NCBI RefSeq assembly: GCF_014201875.1
Contig: NZ_JACHFL010000006.1
Location: 124,001 to 188,000 of the forward strand
From: Deinococcus humi
Lineage (GTDB): Bacteria > Deinococcota > Deinococci > Deinococcales > Deinococcaceae
Direction: 5' to 3'
DNA length: 64,000 bases
The position numbers and the translations under genes are program-made. Shown here piece by piece: positions 44,325 through 53,407 of the stretch (positions are counted from its first letter, which is position 1; the number at the start of each line of letters is the position of its first letter). The notes under the pieces were generated by a model that ran no database searches, was not told where the DNA came from, and saw only the letters and a program-made list of their open reading frames with translations.

Positions 44325-45242
44325 CAGGGGGCGGATGTTTCCTTACACTCTAGCCCAAACCCTAGTCTGGGGTCCGGGAAAAACACGCTCTGTAAGGCTC
44401 TTTATTGAGGACCGAGGCGCCGGACAGTCCGCAGCTTCTCCACGCTGATGCTGAAATTTGTGCTTGCCCTCGAGGCAACTGTCCTGGCGGACTCGGACGC
44501 TTCTCTAGAGAGCAACATGGCAGATTGACCTCCTCCTTTGGAGACCGCACTCCCGAGGGCACGTCAAGTCCCAGCGATGAAGCAGTCCCGAGAGGGGCAC
44601 GAGGTTATTCTTGTGGGAGAAGCATGAGCGAACGTCAAGTCGAGGCGTGGCCACGCGGACCGGGGCTGATCGTTGCCCCCAGCATGCAACCTATGGCGCA
44701 CACCTGACTCAAGCACGTGAGGACTTGGCGCGCTTAGGCCCTGAATGCGCCCCTACCGGCCCTGACCAACTCTCCGGGAGGAGCGGCGAGCACCGGTTTC
44801 CACCTGCGCTACCTCCACCTCACGGGCAGTCTGGACCGCCTGACGACCCAGGCACGCGGCAAGGCGCTCAGCGAGGAGCAATCCGTATCCCTCGCGCAGG
44901 AGTCCGGTGCGGCGTAGGGCCCGTCCGAACTGGTCACCCGTAGCCTGACGGTGCTTGAATGCGGCCATCGCGCAGGTTCACGGTACAGTGCCCGGTACCA
45001 AATTCAACTCCCGCATGGTGGCAAGAGGTGCATGGCCCTCGACGATGCTGGGGTTGCTCTTTCCTGGACGGAGCAGACCGAGCGTCATGTGGGGCGATTG
45101 AGAGATCGTCTGCGCACTGCCCCTCGCGTCTCCTCACCCGGACGCCTGATCGCCGCAAGAGTGGGGGAGAGCCAGTCCAGAAAAACGGAGAATCATCTCG
45201 GTCTGACAGCAGAACCGGACGTAGATTCTTCAGTGTTCACAC
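44325..45242. other. coding-poor 0.9-kb stretch
   Basis: Both strands hold frames with skewed Arg/Pro composition. The best is a minus-strand frame at 44753-44968 with a helical, Arg-rich product (GRALRRTGLLREGYGLLLAER) but no ribosome site or family. I see no IS ends. It may be an eroded gene region. Confidence 0.35.
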
Positions 45243-45278
45243 GTTGCCATGGAGGCAACCGGGCATTAACATGCGGGG
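45243..45278 (+). promoter_or_regulatory. promoter and palindrome before the XRE-cupin gene
   Basis: TTGCCA (45244-45249), a 17-base spacer and TAACAT (45267-45272) lead to GTG 45279 only 6 bases later, so the message is probably leaderless. GTTGCC-ATGGA-GGCAAC at 45243-45259 is a perfect inverted repeat covering the -35 box, suiting an autorepressor. Confidence 0.6.
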
Positions 45279-45875
45279 GTGAGTCCTGCGCCGAACGTCG
45301 ATCCAGAACGCGAACTGCGCGGGCTGAGCAAGCGTTTGAAGGCCTTACGCGACGGCCGCGACTGGACGCTGGACGAGGTAGCCGAACGAACCCAGCTGTC
45401 CAAGCCTTACCTCTCGCGTTTGGAGGCAGGCGAGCGTCAGCCGTCCATCGCTGCCCTGCTCAGCATCGCCCAGACCTACGGCGTCACTGTCGCGTCCCTG
45501 TTTCAGGAGGGTGAGCAAGCGCCGCAAGTGGTGGTCCGTGGAACGCAGGCCCTGCTCAAGCCTGGGAATGGGCTGCAGCACGCGGGACTCTCCGCCCGCG
45601 CCGGCGAGTTCAACTTGCGCCCCATTCGCGTGTTGGTGCCGATTGGCCGCGAGGGCGAAGAGCTCTACCAGCATGACGGTGAGGAGTGGCTGTACGTGCT
45701 GCGTGGCCGTTTGAGGCTTATCCTCGGGCGGGAGCAACACGTGCTCGAAGAGGGCGACGCCGCCCACTTCGATGCCCGCACGCCCCACCGCTTGGTGGCC
45801 GAAGGTGAGGGAGACGCCGAACTTCTCCTCGTGGCGACCACGTCACCACGCCCCCTGCTGAGCAGTTACCTCTGA
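45279..45875 (+). CDS. XRE family regulator with cupin sensor domain
   Basis: A 198-residue two-domain protein. The N-terminal HTH_XRE (about 15-75: LSKRLKALRDGRDWTLDEVA, QLSKPYLSRLEAGERQPS) binds DNA. The C-terminal cupin (about 105-195: EELYQHDGEEWLYVLRGRL, EGDAAHFDARTPHRL) contains the HxGEEWxYVL motif and a late His, and probably binds a small ligand, often without catalysis. The GTG start fits the leaderless promoter. Downstream, 265 bases away on the same strand, is hmp; whether it is regulated by this protein or by NsrR cannot be told. Confidence 0.88.
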   Translation: MSPAPNVDPERELRGLSKRLKALRDGRDWTLDEVAERTQLSKPYLSRLEAGERQPSIAALLSIAQTYGVTVASLFQEGEQAPQVVVRGTQALLKPGNGLQHAGLSARAGEFNLRPIRVLVPIGREGEELYQHDGEEWLYVLRGRLRLILGREQHVLEEGDAAHFDARTPHRLVAEGEGDAELLLVATTSPRPLLSSYL

Positions 45876-46080
45876 ACCGGGGGCACCCAGGTTCCCTGAG
45901 CATCCTCCGGACCGGAATGCGCTCCGTGGGCAAGTGCTCCTCCACCCGGCCATGGAGAGCGTCGGCGTGGAGGGCAAACCGAATGAAGGAAGATCGCTCG
46001 CCAAGAGTCGTTTAGAGTGGACGCCCGCTGCGCCGCAGTGCAAAAGAGCCTTTCCACGAAACGCACCAGCGGCACTACCC

Positions 46081-46140
46081 TTGGAGGACAAATGGCCCTT
46101 AAATACGTATTTGAAAAGCATATTAATAAAAGCAATTCTT
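46081..46140 (+). promoter_or_regulatory. hmp promoter region with AT-rich palindrome
   Basis: AAATACGTATTT at 46101-46112 is a perfect 12-bp palindrome followed by AT-rich sequence (GCATATTAATAAAAG). It resembles the AT-rich dyads bound by Rrf2/NsrR proteins, and a NsrR-like gene is the fourth downstream. A weak promoter (TTGGAG, N17, TACGTA) overlaps it. Confidence 0.5.
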
Positions 46141-47382
46141 ATGCTGACATCCACACAACTGCAACTCATCAAAGCCACCGTTCCCACATTGCAGGTCCAC
46201 GGCACCGAAATAACGCGGGTGTTCTACGCCTCGCTGTTCCGGGCCCATCCCGAACTCCTGAACATCTTCAACCCTGTTAACCAGAAGAATGGACGGCAGG
46301 CCAACACCCTTGCGGCCAGCATTCTCAGTTACGCCGCGCACATCGATCACCTTGACCGCCTTGGAAGCATGGTCAATCAGATCGCCCATAAACACGTTAG
46401 CCTTGACGTACTGCCCGAGCACTATCCCATCGTCGGGGAGCACCTGCTGGGCGCGATTCAAACTGTTCTCGGCGATGCCGCCACGCTCGAGATTCTGGAC
46501 GCCTGGGCCGCCGCCTACAGGCAATTGGCGAGCATCATGATGGGTGTCGAGGGGCGGATGAAGGCGGCGGGGGCCGAGCAGGAGGGCGGCTGGCACGGCT
46601 TCAAACCCTTTACTCTGACCCGGCGGGTTCAGGAGAGCGCCGTCATCACGTCGTTCGAGCTCACGCCGCAAGACGGTCAACCGCTACCGCTCTTTCACCC
46701 GGGGCAGTACATCAGCGTGCAGCTTCAGGTGCCCGGTCAGGCCACCCGGCAGATCCGGCAGTATAGCCTTTCCGACGCGCCCAATGGCCGCACCTACCGC
46801 ATCAGCGTGAAGCGGGAGAGTGCGCCCTTCCCGGACGCTGATCTTCCGCACGGTCTGATTTCCAGCCACCTGCACGACGGCCTGCACCTGGGCGACACCG
46901 TGCTGGTCCACATGCCCGCCGGGGATTTCGTGCTGCGGGACAACGCCCGCCCAGTCGTGCTGCTCAGCGGCGGTGTCGGCGTAACTCCCATGATCAGCAT
47001 GGTTAATACCTTGGTGGCGAACAAGTCCACCCGGCCCGTCCTGTTCGTCCACGCCGCCCTGAACCGCGATGTCCACGCCTTCCGCGAGCACGTCAATTCG
47101 CTCACGCAGACCTACCCGAATTTGCGAAAGCAGGTGTACTACGCGCAGGTCATGGCCGAAGATCAGCCCGGCATGCATCACGACGTCGAAGGCCTGCTGA
47201 GTATGGACATGCTACGTCCCCTACTGCCCTTGGGCGACGCCGAGTACTACTACTGTGGGCCCGCCGGATTCGCCGGAGCCGTGGAGGGTCTCCTTGACGC
47301 CCTCGGCGTTCCTGCCGAGCAACGCTTTACTGAGACGTTCGGTCCGTCCCGGAACTTCGAGGTGCCCAGTGGCACGGACTGA
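46141..47382 (+). CDS. hmp: flavohaemoglobin (nitric oxide dioxygenase)
   Basis: A 413-residue enzyme that oxidises NO to nitrate with O2 and NAD(P)H. The globin domain (1-140) has Tyr29 (RVFYASLF), Gln53 and the proximal His85 (AHKHVS), numbered as in E. coli Hmp. The FAD domain has RQIRQYSLSDAP and GLISSHLHD, and the NAD domain has GGVGVTPMISM and the end YYCGPAGFAG, ERFTETFGP. Start ATG 46141 (MLTSTQLQLI) is supported by family alignment; the upstream in-frame extension is not protein-like. It is the first gene of the NO-detoxification cluster. Confidence 0.95.
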   Translation: MLTSTQLQLIKATVPTLQVHGTEITRVFYASLFRAHPELLNIFNPVNQKNGRQANTLAASILSYAAHIDHLDRLGSMVNQIAHKHVSLDVLPEHYPIVGEHLLGAIQTVLGDAATLEILDAWAAAYRQLASIMMGVEGRMKAAGAEQEGGWHGFKPFTLTRRVQESAVITSFELTPQDGQPLPLFHPGQYISVQLQVPGQATRQIRQYSLSDAPNGRTYRISVKRESAPFPDADLPHGLISSHLHDGLHLGDTVLVHMPAGDFVLRDNARPVVLLSGGVGVTPMISMVNTLVANKSTRPVLFVHAALNRDVHAFREHVNSLTQTYPNLRKQVYYAQVMAEDQPGMHHDVEGLLSMDMLRPLLPLGDAEYYYCGPAGFAGAVEGLLDALGVPAEQRFTETFGPSRNFEVPSGTD

Positions 47383-47468
47383 CTCCGCCAGACAGGTGCC
47401 CGCGTTTCGGCGCATCCGTCCTTCCCGATCAACGCCCGGCCGGCCCGCGTCTGGCCAAGGAGAACCCG

Positions 47469-47855
47469 ATGTCCCCGCTCCCTCACCTCAATGCAACCCT
47501 GGCAGGCGTATGGTTCGGCATGTACCTGTTCACGACCTTCGTCGTGAGTCCTGCCTTTCACACCCTCTTTCCTGATGCGGGGACGCGTCGTGCCCACCGG
47601 CTGGTCCTCGGTCGGCAGTACGCTCGCGTCAATGGCCTTGTGACGCTCGCCCTGCTCGTGACCTTGACGGCGCTGAGCGTCGCCCAGGCTCCGAGCGCGG
47701 CCCTTTTAGCTCAGTGGCTCATGCTGGTCCTGCTCTGTGCGCTGATTGCCCTGCACGTCCGCTTCGCCACTCGCCAGTCCTTTCCACCACGCTGGATCAC
47801 CCACGCCACCTTGCTGGCAGGTCTGGGCCTCTGCGCAGCGGCGGTAGGGGGATGA
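47469..47855 (+). CDS. four-TM membrane protein (DUF4149-like)
   Basis: A 128-residue inner-membrane protein preceded by AAGGAG. Four hydrophobic segments: ATLAGVWFGMYLFTTFVV, VNGLVTLALLVTLTAL, WLMLVLLCALIALHV and ATLLAGLGLCAAAVGG. The pattern and length fit DUF4149-type proteins. Conserved polar residues inside the membrane include Arg and His (RRAHRLVLGRQY). It lies between hmp and the truncated haemoglobin and overlaps the latter's start (ATGA), so it probably assists NO or haem chemistry at the membrane; this is inference from position. Confidence 0.7.
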   Translation: MSPLPHLNATLAGVWFGMYLFTTFVVSPAFHTLFPDAGTRRAHRLVLGRQYARVNGLVTLALLVTLTALSVAQAPSAALLAQWLMLVLLCALIALHVRFATRQSFPPRWITHATLLAGLGLCAAAVGG

Positions 47856-48250
47856 CCCTGTATGACCGCGTCGGAGACGAGCGCCTGCGCGTCCTTCTGT
47901 ACGCGTTCTACCGGCGGGCAGCCCAGCACCCAGAGTTGGGGCCGGTGTTTACCCGGGTCTTGGGCCCTTTTCCACGAGCGGGTTGGCCCGTCCACCTCCT
48001 GCGGATAGAGGGATTCTGGCGGACCGTTATGGGAGGGGCGGGCGCGTACAGGGGTGCCCCCGGTCCGGCGCATCAGTCCCTGGGAATCGACGCCAGCCAC
48101 TTCGAGGCCTGGCTGCACTTGTGGCGGGAAGCGCTGAATGAAACCCTGCCTTCTCCCGATGCTGAAGCCGTCTATCAGCTAGCGGCTCGCATGCGGGTCA
48201 ACCTACAGCGGGTCGCCACGACACCGGTTCCCCGGGCTGGGGAGAACTGA
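47852..48250 (+). CDS. truncated haemoglobin, group III-like
   Basis: A 132-residue globin. Group III marks: LYDRVGDERLRVLLYAFYRR, HPELGPVFTRVLG, the W and H of WPVHLLRIEGFWRTVM, and the proximal-His helix HFEAWLHLWREAL. Group III globins are linked to NO and reactive nitrogen chemistry. The start overlaps the upstream stop by four bases, so it is co-translated with the membrane protein. Subgroup is my best estimate. Confidence 0.82.
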   Translation: MTLYDRVGDERLRVLLYAFYRRAAQHPELGPVFTRVLGPFPRAGWPVHLLRIEGFWRTVMGGAGAYRGAPGPAHQSLGIDASHFEAWLHLWREALNETLPSPDAEAVYQLAARMRVNLQRVATTPVPRAGEN

Positions 48251-48341
48251 TTTTCATCCAAAAGGGGGTGTACGCGCTGGTCTTCGCGCCTGACCACGCC
48301 CTATCCTGAAGCATGATGAGGGCCTGGAGGCGGTGCGCCGA

Positions 48342-48806
48342 ATGCAACTGACGCTGTTCACGGACGCCTCATTGCGAATCCTTATGCACCTCGCGCGACA
48401 GGACGCGGAGGCGGTGACTACCACCGCTGAACTGTCCCAGCTCTACAACGTGCCATTCAATCACCTGAACAAAGCCGTGGGACTGCTCAGCCGCGCAGGT
48501 TGGGTGCGGTCGTCGCGCGGACGCGGAGGAGGGCTCAAATTGGGCATGCCGGCGGGCGAGATCATTCTCGGAACGGTGGTCCGCACAACGGAGCCCCGTA
48601 CGCCGCTGGTGAATTGCCCGGCGTGCCCCCTCCGCTTCAACTGCGAGTTGCAGCGGGCGCTCAGCGAAGCCATACAGGCGTTTTACGGCGTACTGGACCG
48701 CTACACACTGGACGATCTGGCCCGCAACACCATGCTCCTTGGCGCGCCCCTTCCGGCGGATGCCTGGGCAACCGTGCCCCATGCGCCGCCATGTGTTCCC
48801 GAATAG
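48342..48806 (+). CDS. nsrR: Rrf2 family NO-sensing repressor
   Basis: A 154-residue iron-sulfur regulator. The start is taken at ATG 48342 (MQLTLFTD), the family N-terminus; GGAGG lies 11 bases upstream, and a GTG at 48333 would add three residues. The winged helix contains VPFNHLNKAVGLLSRAGWV and the Gly-rich wing SSRGRGGGLKLG. Cys92, Cys95 and Cys101 (NCPACPLRFNC) can bind an Fe-S cluster, with Asp8 as a likely further ligand. Loss of the cluster on NO exposure would relieve repression of hmp. It closes the cluster that it probably regulates. Confidence 0.9.
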   Translation: MQLTLFTDASLRILMHLARQDAEAVTTTAELSQLYNVPFNHLNKAVGLLSRAGWVRSSRGRGGGLKLGMPAGEIILGTVVRTTEPRTPLVNCPACPLRFNCELQRALSEAIQAFYGVLDRYTLDDLARNTMLLGAPLPADAWATVPHAPPCVPE

Positions 48807-49389
48807 GTAAACGGGCTCCCTCTTGGAGACTTGGCGTCCAATCTTGTCGCGTCAACGGCAAAGACTTCACTCAAGCGAAGGGGAACTTCACCCATAGATC
48901 AATGTGGCGTGCGAATGCCCGGCTAATCGGAGATACTGTGCTGAATGGAGTTTTCGTTCTCTGTAACTGCGAGGAATGAGCTATATCCCTACGCGAGGCA
49001 ACTTTTCAAAGCGGTTTTTTGCCTGAGGGGCAACTCAGGTCTATCATTGAGAAGTGACTGTTCCAACTGCTTTGGGCAGCCCTCTTCTCAGGGAGGTCTC
49101 CCGCTTTGACACGTTTCACCTGCCCTTATACGTCCCATACCTGGCAAGATGGCCACGACATACTGCACGTTATCGGTGTAGACTGGGGGCACGCTCCGTC
49201 CGCTCGCCTGCTGATTGGCTCATGCTCAGTCCAGGGAGGTTGCCTACACCTTGCGTGATGTGCCCCTGGTTCATCCTGCGGGGAGCTCACGAGGCTCCTG
49301 GCAGCGTGAAGCGTGCGCCCATACGACACCCGTGGGCCGCATGGAGCACGGACGTTGCTGCAGGGACCTGGGAAGGGGGTTAAGATCAA
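48807..49389. other. coding-poor stretch
   Basis: No frame looks like a gene. A few T-rich stretches (TTTTCAAAGCGGTTTTTTG near 49010) might be a weak terminator for the NO cluster. Nothing else is recognised. Confidence 0.35.
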
Positions 49390-50085
49390 ATGACGATAGG
49401 CGCGCGTATCAAGCAACTCAGCGTCGGTCTACCAGCTCCGCTGCCCTACCGGGACGGGATGGTACCCAGCGGCTTTGTCAAAACGCCAGTGAACTGGGGC
49501 CTCCAGCTCGGCAGGGAGGGCCTCCAGGGCGACGGCCAGGCCGACCGCCAATATCACGGTGGGCCCGAGAAGGCCGTTTGCGTCTATCCGGGCGAGCACT
49601 ATCCGTACTGGGAGCAGCTGCTGGGGCGTAGTCTGGGTCCTGCAGCTTTCGGAGAGAATTTTAGGGTGGTCGGCCTGACGGAGAGGGCAGTGTGCATCGG
49701 GGACATCGTCAAGGTCGGCAAGGCCGTCGTGCAGGTTAGTCAGCCGCGTCAGCCGTGCTTTAAACTCGCGGCGCGGCACGACGTGCCCAAGTTCACCCTC
49801 TGGGTACAAAAGACCGGGCTGACCGGCTGGTACTTCCGGGTACTCGAGGCCGGCGAGGTGCGTGCCGGAGCGCGACTGAGTCTGGTTTCACGCTCAGGCA
49901 ACGCCGTGACCATCCAAGAAGCGAATCGCGTGATGCACCGCGACAAGCTGGACTATGCAGCCATTGAGCGCCTGCTCTCGCAGCAGGGCCTCTCCCGCTC
50001 GTGGCGCGCCACTTTTGAGAAGCGGTTGGGCGGCAGCTTCGAAGACACGACGGCTCGCCTCAACGGACGGCAGGAGCAGGGGTGA
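49390..50085 (+). CDS. MOSC domain protein (YiiM-like)
   Basis: A 231-residue soluble protein. MOSC domain marks are GDGQADRQYHGGPEKAVCVY near 48-67, GENFRV, ICIGD-type turn CIGDIVKVG and the conserved Cys in SQPRQPCFKLA (about 125), which can bind molybdenum or form a persulfide. A C-terminal three-helix part (about 190-225: LDYAAIERLLSQQGLSRSW) matches the YiiM type, linked to reduction of N-hydroxylated compounds. Preceded by GGAAGGGGG. It stands alone, with no molybdopterin genes adjacent. Confidence 0.9.
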   Translation: MTIGARIKQLSVGLPAPLPYRDGMVPSGFVKTPVNWGLQLGREGLQGDGQADRQYHGGPEKAVCVYPGEHYPYWEQLLGRSLGPAAFGENFRVVGLTERAVCIGDIVKVGKAVVQVSQPRQPCFKLAARHDVPKFTLWVQKTGLTGWYFRVLEAGEVRAGARLSLVSRSGNAVTIQEANRVMHRDKLDYAAIERLLSQQGLSRSWRATFEKRLGGSFEDTTARLNGRQEQG

Positions 50086-50582
50086 TCCAGTGCCAACACC
50101 AACGGAGAGTTCCTTGGGGCCGCGTGGGTGCGGCGCGTTGGGTTTCGACACCCAGACCGGAGGCGCCTTGGTTCGCCGTTGAAACCCCGTAATAAGCGAT
50201 AGCGGGAGTACCAGTACTCAGGGTCTGGGCGGTGACCTCTTTACGGTCAAGACTTTTAGTCGGACGTTAACAACCTTTACAGCTCAAAATTGCTGGCCTG
50301 TAGTCTCTTGGGAACGGCTAAAGTCTAAGTTGCTGGCTGCCGTGAATTGGCTGCGCTCGAGGGCGGGTGGGGCTCCTCTGACACCCAGATCGGTGTCAAC
50401 TGACCCCGCCTTTCAATCATCGGATTGTCGGATTGTCCCCTGGCGAGGCCGCGTCACGCCGCTCCGGTGCCTCAAGATGGTGGGCGCGTGATCGGTGAGC
50501 ATGTGCCGCGCAATGCCCTGTTTTAGAACAATCCATTCGTTGTTCGGAACGGCTGAGCCAGGAAAGACGTACGAGAAGGCAA
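50086..50582. other. coding-poor stretch before an IS
   Basis: I see no supported gene. A minus-strand frame (about 50413-50637) shows some regularity but crosses the IS boundary at 50583, so it cannot be a single native gene. Confidence 0.35.
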
Positions 50583-51374
50583 GGTTGTGTTGCCTTAACC
50601 AGTCCCAGGGAAGCTGATCCGCCGTGACCGCTGCCAAACCCTACCGCCACCGATTGCCCATGACGATTATTCAGCATGCAGTTTGGCGGTACCACCGCTT
50701 CCCGCTCAGCTCCCGAGACGTCCAGGAATTGCTGCACCAGCGCGGTCTTGAGATCAGTCACGAGACGCTCCGCGAGTGGTGTCTGAAGTTCGGGCCGCAG
50801 TTCACCGATGAACTCCGCCGGGGTTCCCGATGGCTTTTGGATGAGGTTTGCACGGCGGTAGATGGCGTCCGATACTGGCTATGGAGGGCGGTCGACGAGC
50901 ACGGTTTCGTGCTCGATGTTTTCCTTCAGCGCTACCGAGACACCCAAGCCGCGAAGATCTTTCTGAGCAATCTTCTCGGCGAATACGATGTCCCAGACAC
51001 GATCTGTACCGACCAGCTGCGGAGCTATCGAGCCGCAATCCGGGCGTTTTCGAACCTAGTTCATGTCAACCACCAGCAGGTGATCAGCGGCTCACGCTGC
51101 AACAACATGGTTCAGCAGTCTCACGGTTCCACACGACGTCAAAGCGGCAGCAACAAAGGATTTAAGCGGCGAAGACGCGCGCAAGAATTTTTGCGCCTGC
51201 ATGCCTGGACCCTGACCTCAACCATCACTCCCGCACGAGCGTTTCCGCCAAGACTCGAAGAGGCAACCAGAAACAGGCGTTCCACACGTGGTCAATGGTT
51301 GCCGCAGGGGTGGCCTGAACCTCAGGCCACCCCTGCCCTTCGGCTGCCTCGGTGCCAGTTAAGGCAACATAACC
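50583..51374 (+). mobile_element. IS6-family element, both ends present
   Basis: GGTTGTGTTGCCTTAAC (50583-50599) and the complement of GGTTATGTTGCCTTAAC (51358-51374) bound a 792-base element with one mismatch between ends. A hairpin (GGGTGGCCTGAACCTCAGGCCACCC) follows the transposase stop. No target duplication is obvious. Best-preserved copy of this subtype in the window, but the transposase is frame-shifted. Confidence 0.75.
50624..51318 (+). pseudogene. IS6-family transposase with late frameshift
   Basis: From about 50624 the frame gives a nearly complete IS6 transposase: KPYRHRLPMT, HRFPLSSRDVQELLHQRG (HTH), WLLDEVCTAVDGV, YWLWRAVDEHGFVLDVFL (first Asp), TDQLRSYRAA (second Asp). The third catalytic position reads NNMVQQSHG, with Gln in place of the expected Glu. 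Near 51213 the natural C-terminus (PDLNHHSRTSVSAKT, ending MVAAGVA at 51318) shifts to another frame. Inactive on both grounds. Confidence 0.75.
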
Positions 51375-51555
51375 CTCGAGTGTCCATGAGCCCATGCTCT
51401 ACACGAAAACGGAACTGGCCCATCTACGGCATGGTCACAAAAGAGGCCTCGACGTCCTCAGGTATTCGGGCTGTTTTGGCGGGACTCGGCCAGACACCAA
51501 AGCCGTATCAATTGACCAACAACGAAGTGGTGGAACGGGGGCGAATTTTGAATCA

Positions 51556-52614
51556 TCAGCGCGTCAATGCAACGTCCTGCGATGGTCCAGGGCGCCATCC
51601 AAGGGCAGGGGCAACATGCTGGGCAATGGTGGCGAGCATCCGTGCGTTGTACGCGACGCCGAGTTGATTGGGAACGGTGAGCAGCAGGGTATCGGCAGCC
51701 TGAACGGCTGCGTCCTGGCTGAGTTCCTCAGCAATCACATCCGGGTCGCCCACAAAGCTGCGCCCAAAGCGCGACCGGAACCCTTCCAATACGCCGACCT
51801 GATCGTTGACGCCTTCATGACCAAACAGCATTCGGTCGGCGTCAGAGGTGATCGGCATGACACTGCGGCTCACCGACACCCGTGGCTCACGCGTCCATCC
51901 CGCTTCGCGCCAGGTCTCGCGAAACAGCGCGATTTGCTCGGCTTGCAGTTCGTCGAAGGGCACCCCCGTATCCTCTAAGAGAAGGGTTGAGGACATCAGG
52001 TTGAAGCCCTGCTGTGCCGCCCATACCGCCGTGTCACGGCTTCCGGCACCCCACCAGAGGCGGTCTTTCAGGCCTGCGGACTGCGGTTGAATGGTGAGCA
52101 TTGCCGGTGAGGGCTGCCCACCCGCATCGGCGTGCACGACGGGCGTTCCGCCGATCGCTGCCCGGAACTGTTCGGTCTTGCTTCGGACGTAGTCTGCCAG
52201 AGACTGCCCTTCCGCTGGAGCGTATCCGAATGCCTCGTACCCACGGTAGGCGTGTTCGGGAGACCCACGGCTCAAACCAATCTGGAGTCGACCGTCACTG
52301 AGCAGGTCAGTGATAGCCGCTTCTTCGGCCATGCCAAGGGGATGTTCATAGCGCATGTCGATGACGGCGGTCCCCAGCTCGATGCGCTGGGTGCGGGCGG
52401 CCATGGCGGACAGGAGAGGGAACGGGGAGGACAAGCTCTTACCAAAATGATGGACGCGCAGGTACGCACCGTCCAGGCCGATGCGTTCGGCTTCAACGGC
52501 GAGGTCGACGGTCTGTTTGAGAGCCTCAGCGGCATTTGGCGTGTAGGAACCGCGAGTTGCCGGCCAGTGGCCAAAGGTAAGGAATCCGAGGCGTTTGGGG
52601 TAGATGGTGGACAT
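51556..52614 (-). CDS. LLM class flavin-dependent oxidoreductase
   Basis: A 352-residue luciferase-like monooxygenase. The start is ATG 52614 (MSTIYPKRLGFLTFG); the upstream frame belongs to the MarR shadow. Family features: GAYLRVHHFGKSLSSPFPLL near 50-70, the strand RIELGTAVIDMRYEHPLGMAEEA, the phosphate-binding LSDGRLQIGLSRG and late LWWGAGSRDTAVWAAQQGFNL. It would use reduced FMN and O2 on an aliphatic or thiol substrate. It begins one base after the MarR stop, forming an operon, and so is probably induced by the compound that MarR senses. Confidence 0.9.
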   Translation of the reverse strand: MSTIYPKRLGFLTFGHWPATRGSYTPNAAEALKQTVDLAVEAERIGLDGAYLRVHHFGKSLSSPFPLLSAMAARTQRIELGTAVIDMRYEHPLGMAEEAAITDLLSDGRLQIGLSRGSPEHAYRGYEAFGYAPAEGQSLADYVRSKTEQFRAAIGGTPVVHADAGGQPSPAMLTIQPQSAGLKDRLWWGAGSRDTAVWAAQQGFNLMSSTLLLEDTGVPFDELQAEQIALFRETWREAGWTREPRVSVSRSVMPITSDADRMLFGHEGVNDQVGVLEGFRSRFGRSFVGDPDVIAEELSQDAAVQAADTLLLTVPNQLGVAYNARMLATIAQHVAPALGWRPGPSQDVALTR

Positions 52615-52615
52615 G

Positions 52616-53107
52616 TTAAACCTCAATGAGGGGAGCGTGGGGACTGGTTGCCTGGGTGGCCCGTGGCGCTTGGGTAAGCTTTCGCAGCAAAGCGGTGAGG
52701 TGGTGCTGCTCTTCGGGTGTGAGATGGGCGAACTGCCGGGTGTGGAGGGCTTTGAGGCTAAGGATGGCCTTCTCAATGCGCTGCTGACCCTGGGCGGTGA
52801 GGTGCAGGTGATTACAGCGCCCATTGACGCGGCGTTCGATGAACTGCTGACCTTCAAGTTTGGTCAGCTGATAGGTGACGTTGCCTTTGGTGACGAGAAG
52901 CCGTCCGGCGAGATGCTGCTGGGTGAGGCCAGGTTCAGCATCGATATGGGCGAGAACGTCAAACTCCATGACAGTGAGGCCATGCTGCTCCAAGGTGATC
53001 TCGATTTCCTGGAGCGAATGATGGTACGTGCGAGCGATAAGGGTCCAGAGGATCAGGGCATGACGTTCGGCACGCAGATCATGTGTGATGGAGTGCTCCT
53101 CCGACAT
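52616..53107 (-). CDS. MarR family transcriptional regulator
   Basis: A 163-residue winged-helix repressor: dimer helix RAERHALILWTLIARTYHH, HTH LTQQHLAGRLLVTKGNVTYQLTKLEGQQFI and wing RRVNGRCNHLHLTAQGQQRI. The ATG at 53107 is directly preceded by a perfect 16-bp palindrome that contains TAAATT, so the message is probably leaderless and self-repressed. It is followed without spacing by the LLM oxidoreductase. A typical drug- or phenolic-responsive regulator-enzyme pair. Confidence 0.92.
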   Translation of the reverse strand: MSEEHSITHDLRAERHALILWTLIARTYHHSLQEIEITLEQHGLTVMEFDVLAHIDAEPGLTQQHLAGRLLVTKGNVTYQLTKLEGQQFIERRVNGRCNHLHLTAQGQQRIEKAILSLKALHTRQFAHLTPEEQHHLTALLRKLTQAPRATQATSPHAPLIEV

Positions 53108-53123
53108 GGTTTAAATTTAAACC
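53108..53123 (-). promoter_or_regulatory. MarR operator, perfect 16-bp palindrome overlapping the -10
   Basis: GGTTTAAATTTAAACC directly abuts the start codon. The TANNNT element (TAAATT, minus strand) lies inside it, 6 bases before the ATG. A repressor bound here would block transcription start. Confidence 0.75.
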
Positions 53124-53129
53124 TCAGGA

Positions 53130-53290
53130 GTCGAATCGATTGCGAGCTCATTCACGAAGGGTGCCTGGGTGAACGTGTTGCCTACCGTGGAGCACGGGAA
53201 GTTCCCATATGGCTGACTCATCGCTCCAGAGCCTGTCTGCGTTGATGATCTCTGGGACGTCAAACTTGCCATACAGGTCACGGTCCTCGA
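53130..53290 (-). mobile_element. internal fragment of an IS6-family element
   Basis: The minus strand encodes FDVPEIINADRLWSDESAIW followed by ELPVLHGRQHVHPGT, a piece of the transposase core containing the second catalytic Asp. Neither end of the element is present. Confidence 0.6.
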
Positions 53291-53407
53291 TAGGCCAGTC
53301 ACCTGACGCTCCCTTCCTGGGCGCCCCAGCCTCAAGAGCTGGCTCCTCTCCAGACCGCCCTCCTCCCATCCCCAGGCTGCGCCAGGACGCTTGTCTCTGG
53401 TGTCCTG

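Noticed and set aside
44611..44943. Plus-strand gene in the gap before the XRE-cupin regulator
   Set aside because: Arg/Pro/Gly-biased with no start signal, and it overlaps a better minus-strand frame that is itself doubtful.
50413..50637. Possible minus-strand transposase or hypothetical gene
   Set aside because: The frame crosses the left terminal repeat of the IS at 50583, so it is not a native unit; no motif was recognised.
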